DNA of 64,000 bases, from positions 806,001 through 870,000 of the forward strand of contig RQOL01000861.1 of NCBI GenBank assembly GCA_013076295.1, written 5' to 3'. The translations under genes and the position numbers were made by a program. The stretch comes from Sanderia malayensis (taxonomy: Eukaryota > Cnidaria > Scyphozoa > Semaeostomeae > Pelagiidae). Positions 59,274 to 64,000 of the stretch are shown here, piece by piece; position 1 is the first letter of the stretch; every line of letters begins with the position of its first letter. The notes beneath the pieces were generated by a model. It saw only the letters and a list, made by a program, of their open reading frames with translations. It did no database searches and was not told the DNA's origin.

Positions 59274-59608
59274 ATTGTAAATATTTTTAAGTCAACGAGT
59301 TCGATGCTAAAGCTTTGGTCTTCTGCAGCTACCCTTGTCTGTGTCAAACTTGTTTGTGGCACCAACTAGACCGCCATCTTGAATGGAATGTTTTTTGCAG
59401 TGCCAAGGCAACTTTGGCATTTCGCCTTCACAGTAACAACCATCCTTCCTCGCAGGGGCAAAATTTGATCATGTGACTCATGGAACATGGTTGCCGTTTT
59501 GGAATGAAATTTTGTTTTCGATGTGTCTTTAAACTATAAAACCGAAAGCAATTCTGAAGGGTGGAAGGGATTTGATGTAATTTTGTAATGTGAACCAGCT
59601 AAGGAAAG
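59274..59608. promoter_or_regulatory. Bidirectional promoter with YY1-type site
   Basis: The 335 bp between the divergent start codons of the 58670-59273 gene and VPS39 must serve both. CCGCCATCTT at 59371-59380 matches the YY1 consensus (AAGATGGCGG on the other strand), which in animals typically sits at or just downstream of TATA-less start sites. I see no TATA box. Confidence 0.55.
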
Positions 59609-62600
59609 ATGCATACTGCTTTTAACTGTGTGCCTATCCTGGAGAAACTACCATTGCAGATTGAAAGCATTGCAACTGCAGGTAATCCAATTTGTCATAT
59701 TTAACATTTTGTAACACTCGAAACCTGTTTTTACCAGAGGACAGAAAGATCTTCCTTATAATTCCTTTAAATCTACCTCCTTAACATTTTTCGCTTCGTC
59801 CCTGCTTGGGTTACCAGATTAAGCCAAGCCACCATCACCATTTTGATTGAGAAGATGTCAAAACAAAACTCACCCTCCTACTCCTACCTAGCCTAGCCCT
59901 AAATTAACACCCTAACGCTGACACCAAACTCCAAAAACTAATTTTATGTCTAAGCATCTTGAAATGTCACAACAGACATATTTGACTGCTGGAGGAATTG
60001 GAGCTTAGTGAAAATCAAAAGGCTACATCCCCTTCCTATTCTGAACTTTTTTCTCAGATTAATTTATAAATGTATGAAGCCTCGATTAGCCTTAATCCAT
60101 AAGAATTATAACTAACAATTAATCAGTTTTAGTAATGTTTTCATATTTGCTTATTTTCAGATGAGAAGCTTTTGGTAGGAACAAACAAAGGACATTTATT
60201 AGTCTATGAAGTCAGAGAATATGGTGAGAGTTATGCACATTTGTAAAAAATAATCCCCAGTTCCTTTTATTATTGGATTTATGCAGTTTTTATTTCTTAT
60301 TTCATTTTACAGGTGATCAAAAATTTGATCCAGAACTTAAAAGATCAGACAAGACCTTTGCAAGAAAGTCTATTGTACAGGTGAATATCAGTAAAGATAG
60401 TTGTCTTGGATATGTATAGTAAGAGCTCCGTAATAATAATAATGGTAATAATAATAATCAATATTTGTACAGGATAAAACTTTAATCCCGTGTTAAACGG
60501 GATTTTAATCCTTTGTCTGTGGTTAAACTTGCTAAGCAGCTTGCTAAGAAGCTGCTTAGCAAGCTGACCAAGCTAGAAGCTAAACAGTCAAGGTCCTGTT
60601 AAAATTAAAAGTCTGAGTAAATAATGAAATAAGAGTCCATGAGCTCTTATTTTCAGAGGTTCTAGCACAACAAGCATACTAACAGTATATTCGTAGAAAC
60701 CAATGTGGGTTAGCATGTTCCTAGGAACTAGATGTGAACAATGATATCCGAAGTGGTACAAACGTGTGGGGCTGAAAGGGGGAAGTTCAGTGGTAGCTGC
60801 CCATTCGGTTCCAGCATCCTCAATGTGAAGGGGATGAAGTTGGAAAGGGTTTTATTTGAGAAATTTGGCACTACCAATATAAGTTTTGCTTTAGCTTCAG
60901 CTAGGCTGGTTTGCTGACATCTACTAACATTTTTATATTAATTTATATAAGTACCTAATGTCTTTAAGGCCCATGTTGTCCAAACACTTTAAATAGAGTG
61001 GACATGTAGATTTTTGAAATTAAAGGTAATGCCATTTTCAGGGTACTGGGTAATCGAAGGCAATCAAGCTCAATGTAGTTTCCATTCCATGCTACATTAT
61101 TTTCACAATACTGTTGCTGTACTTGACAGCCCACATTAGAAAATAGGGCACTTTTTACAGAAATGTGAAAAGTGCCTTACTTCATGCAAAGACCTCTCTC
61201 CATTGTTCTGTCCTATTTGCTTTGCTCTTTCAGAAAGTAAGATTAAGGAGTCCCGATATTTTGCCATACTGGCAGATGAAGCATCTGATGTCAGCAACAT
61301 AGAACAAATGGTCATTGTCATTCGTTTTGTTGATGATAAGAGCATAATACGCAAAGCATTTGTTGGATTTGCTGAATGCAATGAAGGGCTATCAGGAGAA
61401 GCAATTTCAAAAACACTTCTTGGCAGTATAGAAAAGTTATTGCTTGACATGAGTCTCTGCAGAGATCAAGGATATGACGGTGCTGGCAACATGGCCAGCA
61501 AGTGCGCTGGGGCTTCTTCAAGAATATCACGGCAGTATCCAAAAGCCCCGTGTGTTCATTTTGGTGCTCATGCTTTGAATCTTTGTGTGGCTTCTGCATG
61601 CACCATTCAGGCAGTAAGGAACATTATGTCACAAGTGCGAGTGGTCTCCGATTTTTTCAACAATAGTCCAACGAAGAATGCATTTTTGATAGCAAAAATC
61701 AAATCAATTGTTCCAAAGGCACGTCACATACATTTAATAAATGTATGCCGCACAAGATGGGTAGCAAGGATAGATGGTCTCGATATTTTCGCAGAAGTAT
61801 TTGTAGCCTTTGCTCATTGCCTTGAAGCTATGAAGCTGAACGAAGATTGATCATGGAATGCAGATGCTGTACGTGATGCGGTTCCTTTGTTTCTCTCCAT
61901 TACATCTTTCGAGTTCATCATTTGTCTAATTGTTGTTTCTCTTCTCGCTGCTTGGAGGTCACACGACCACTTACCAAACAGATCCAGGCAGTTTCCTTTG
62001 ACGCAGTAGCAGCCAATGAGAAAGTTAGTCTGCTTTATGCAACTCTTCGAAGGTTGCAAAATGAAAAGTCTATTCACCATGGTATTTGGTTTGATGAGGG
62101 CAAAGAATTGGCCAATTCTGTGAATGTTGAGCCATCTCGCCCTGGAACTGTAAGTAAGCAAAGCAACTGACAAACTACCAAGGCAGATAGTGTCAGCCAG
62201 TATTACGAAAGAGCTATCACTATGCCTTTCCTTGATCATCTGATAACACAAATTCAAACCCGCTTCTCAGAGAGAAACATGGCTGATTTGAACGGACTCT
62301 ACGTCTTTCCTGTAAAAGTTGTTTCTTTTTCTGATTGGAAAGACAAGTTTATGATTCTTTTGAATAACTGTATGGATGACTTGCCTGAGCCCCGCTATAT
62401 TGATACAGAGCTTAGCATGTGGGAAGATCATTGTCTTAAGTTGGAAGGAAATTCTCCAGAAACCCTGCTACAAGCCATTGATAAAATATCATTTCCTAAT
62501 ATATACTCGGCACAACAGATTCTTGCAACCTTGCCAGTGACAAGCTATAAACGTGAACGATCCATCTCCGCCTTACGTCGTCTAAGAAATTATTTGCGCA

Positions 62601-63501
62601 GCACAATGCCAGAAAACAGACTTGATGGTCTTGCCTTGCTTTACTCCCATAGAGAAATATCGTTGGATTTTGATGAGATAGTTGATCGTTTTGCTATCAG
62701 ACATCCTCGTTGATATACTAAACGCAGAGCCTCAGTGAGAAGTTCTTACATCATAATAAACGTTCAATTTAATTCTATTCTGTTCAATTTAAACGTTCGA
62801 TGTTCTGTTCTGTTCAGTTTTGTTCAATTTAATAGTTTATAATAATAATAATGTAGGTTTTAGTATGAAAGGTTTTGATATATTTTGGAGCTGGATGTTA
62901 AGTAACAAAAACTGTGCCTCGTTTACATTGAACTTCGTTGTATTCTATCAATGTTTTCACTGCCCACGCCAAAGCAAAATTTGATCAGCACTAGAGGTGC
63001 CAAAATTGCTATTAGTTACATTTAATAACTAGAAGGGTGTGGACGACGAAAGGTTTATGGGTCACGCCCAAAAGCCTGCAATAAAGCGTCGGTCAGATTT
63101 TTTGCTGGATCCGCCCCTGTTTCTGGGGGGTTTGCAAGTACCATACGTTCTATGTATGCTTTATACATTTTCATAAATTGAAATGTTGGTTAACTGTGAT
63201 ATATTTTTGTTAGATGGAGGTTGTGCAGGAATTGGGTCTGCTGATAAGCCTGGCTGGTAAGACAATTTTCGTAAAATGAACATGTGCTGTTAACATATCC
63301 TTTTGCTGCAAGGCATCTGCTAACAGATGGCTTAAACTACAACTTTGTTGATATAGCCACTCAAATGTTGAAAGTCCATGAAAATAAGGTTTGCTTTGTT
63401 TTTTAGATGGCCTGGTCAGTGTTCATGATTTAAAGTCATTTAAGTCACAGCACCATGTTTATAGAGCAAAAGGGGCTTCGTTTTTTGCTGTTTCTTTAAA
63501 G
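59609..63501 (+). CDS. VPS39: VPS39/Vam6 HOPS subunit, N-terminal part (3'-incomplete)
   Basis: Five exons in phase: 59609-59681, 60161-60223, 60313-60380, 63214-63256, 63407-63501 (114 codons); the rest lies to the right. It opens MHTAF with VPILEKLPLQIESIA, DEKLLVGTNKGHLLVY, LGLLISLADGLVSVHDL and RAKGASFF, aligning with the start of animal VPS39 and its CNH/citron-homology beta-propeller. VPS39 is the Rab7-binding end subunit of HOPS, tethering late endosomes, autophagosomes and lysosomes. Intron 3 is 2.8 kb because of a hAT insertion. After 63501 I find no further exon in the last 500 bp. TGFBRAP1 is the paralogue; the MHxAF start and PILEKLPLQI favour VPS39. Confidence 0.9.
60528..60563. 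repeat. 13-bp perfect hairpin
   Basis: CTTGCTAAGCAGC (60528-60540) and its complement (60551-60563) with a 10-nt loop that itself repeats TTGCTAAG; VPS39 intron 3. Confidence 0.85.
61203..62713 (+). pseudogene. Broken hAT transposase (ZMYM1/p52rIPK-like group)
   Basis: Two frames with the fingerprints of hAT transposases. 61203-61850 has ILADEASDVSNIEQM, CRDQGYDGAGNMASK and CVHFGAHALNL, the catalytic DDE-fold region. 61922-62713 ends in SYKRERSISALRRLRNYLRS, the hAT C-terminal dimerisation segment. The reading is interrupted by a TGA at 61848-61850, a frameshift near 61945 and a second TGA at 62168-62170. The N-terminal zinc-finger/THAP part is missing. It lies inside VPS39 intron 3, sense to it. 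Confidence 0.85.
63105..63119. mobile_element. hAT right terminus
   Basis: CTGGATCCGCCCCTG is the inverted form of CAGGGGCGGATCCAG, a common hAT terminus. It lies about 400 bp past the transposase stop. No matching left end is visible between 60381 and 61203, so the 5' end is lost. Confidence 0.6.
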
Positions 63502-64000
63502 GTATGCCATTTGAATCGTTTGAATATTTATTATATCTTTTATTATCGACAAGTTTCTCATAAACCGGTAAAAGTAGCTGTTTCTTGGGACCTGTCTCTC
63601 TCGAGCAACCTGAAAATGTGGCTGTAGTTAAACCACAATCACATTAAGATTCTTAAATTCAAACCCTCTTGAAACAGAATGAAGATAATCACCCCATTCT
63701 TAGTTTTTCTTTGTATTCGCTTTCTCTCTTTTCACAGCTCTCCTTCTTTCTCCTCCATGTTAAAATGTCGAGTTATGTCTCGGTTTTCTTTCTTTTGCCA
63801 CCGCTCTCTTTCTTTCCTCCATATTAAAATATTTTTAATTGGTATGCAAACGTCCTTACTATTTATAAGGTCACAATTTAAACAAATCTAGATCTCTATC
63901 CTTTAACATTCCAGTGATTTTTTAGTTCAGCAACATTATTGTAAGGGTTAGGGTCTAGTGGAGATGCTCACAAGTTGCCCATTTCTTTTGGCAATGAATA

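Overview
The window is animal nuclear DNA: AT-rich, with short GT-AG introns, many small DNA transposons and intact metazoan cilia, signalling and membrane-traffic genes. The transposon families, the intronless GPCR and the activin-type receptor suggest a cnidarian, most likely an anthozoan (coral or sea anemone). That is an inference from style and family content; no marker gene settles it.

Layout. 0.3-23.9 kb (minus) is the 5' two thirds of an axonemal dynein heavy chain, closest to DNAH7. I could phase 65 coding exons into one frame of about 2,674 residues, running off the left edge in the stalk. 25.1-28.1 kb (minus) is a complete three-exon myotubularin-family pseudophosphatase (MTMR10/11/12 group). 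29.7-30.6 kb (minus) is an intronless class A GPCR. 31.8-33.1 kb (minus) holds three phase-consistent exons of a small beta-trefoil-like (FGF/IL-1-like) protein that I cannot name. 35.6-38.2 kb (minus) is a small secreted protein with two Ig domains, followed by a truncated GPCR-like ORF at 38.3-38.9 kb. 38.9-44.5 kb shows no convincing gene.

44.5-56.9 kb (plus) is a complete eight-exon TGF-beta type I receptor of the ALK4/5/7 group (505 aa). Its 6.6 kb first intron carries an element with the split-direct-repeat architecture of Ngaro/PAT tyrosine-recombinase retrotransposons. Its sixth intron carries a 1.14 kb DNA transposon with long inverted repeats and a 7-bp target duplication. 58.7-59.3 kb (minus) is a single-exon basic Tyr/His-rich protein of unknown function. 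It is head to head with VPS39 (plus, from 59.6 kb, five exons before the right edge), and the shared promoter contains a YY1-type site. VPS39 intron 3 holds a broken hAT transposase.

The genes do not form an operon-like unit. Loose links are cilia (DNAH7), phosphoinositide/endolysosomal traffic (MTMR, VPS39) and a cluster of secreted or receptor proteins at 29.7-38.9 kb. The most unusual items are the split-direct-repeat element, the beta-trefoil gene beside a secreted Ig gene, and several long inverted-repeat elements, one of them nested inside another.
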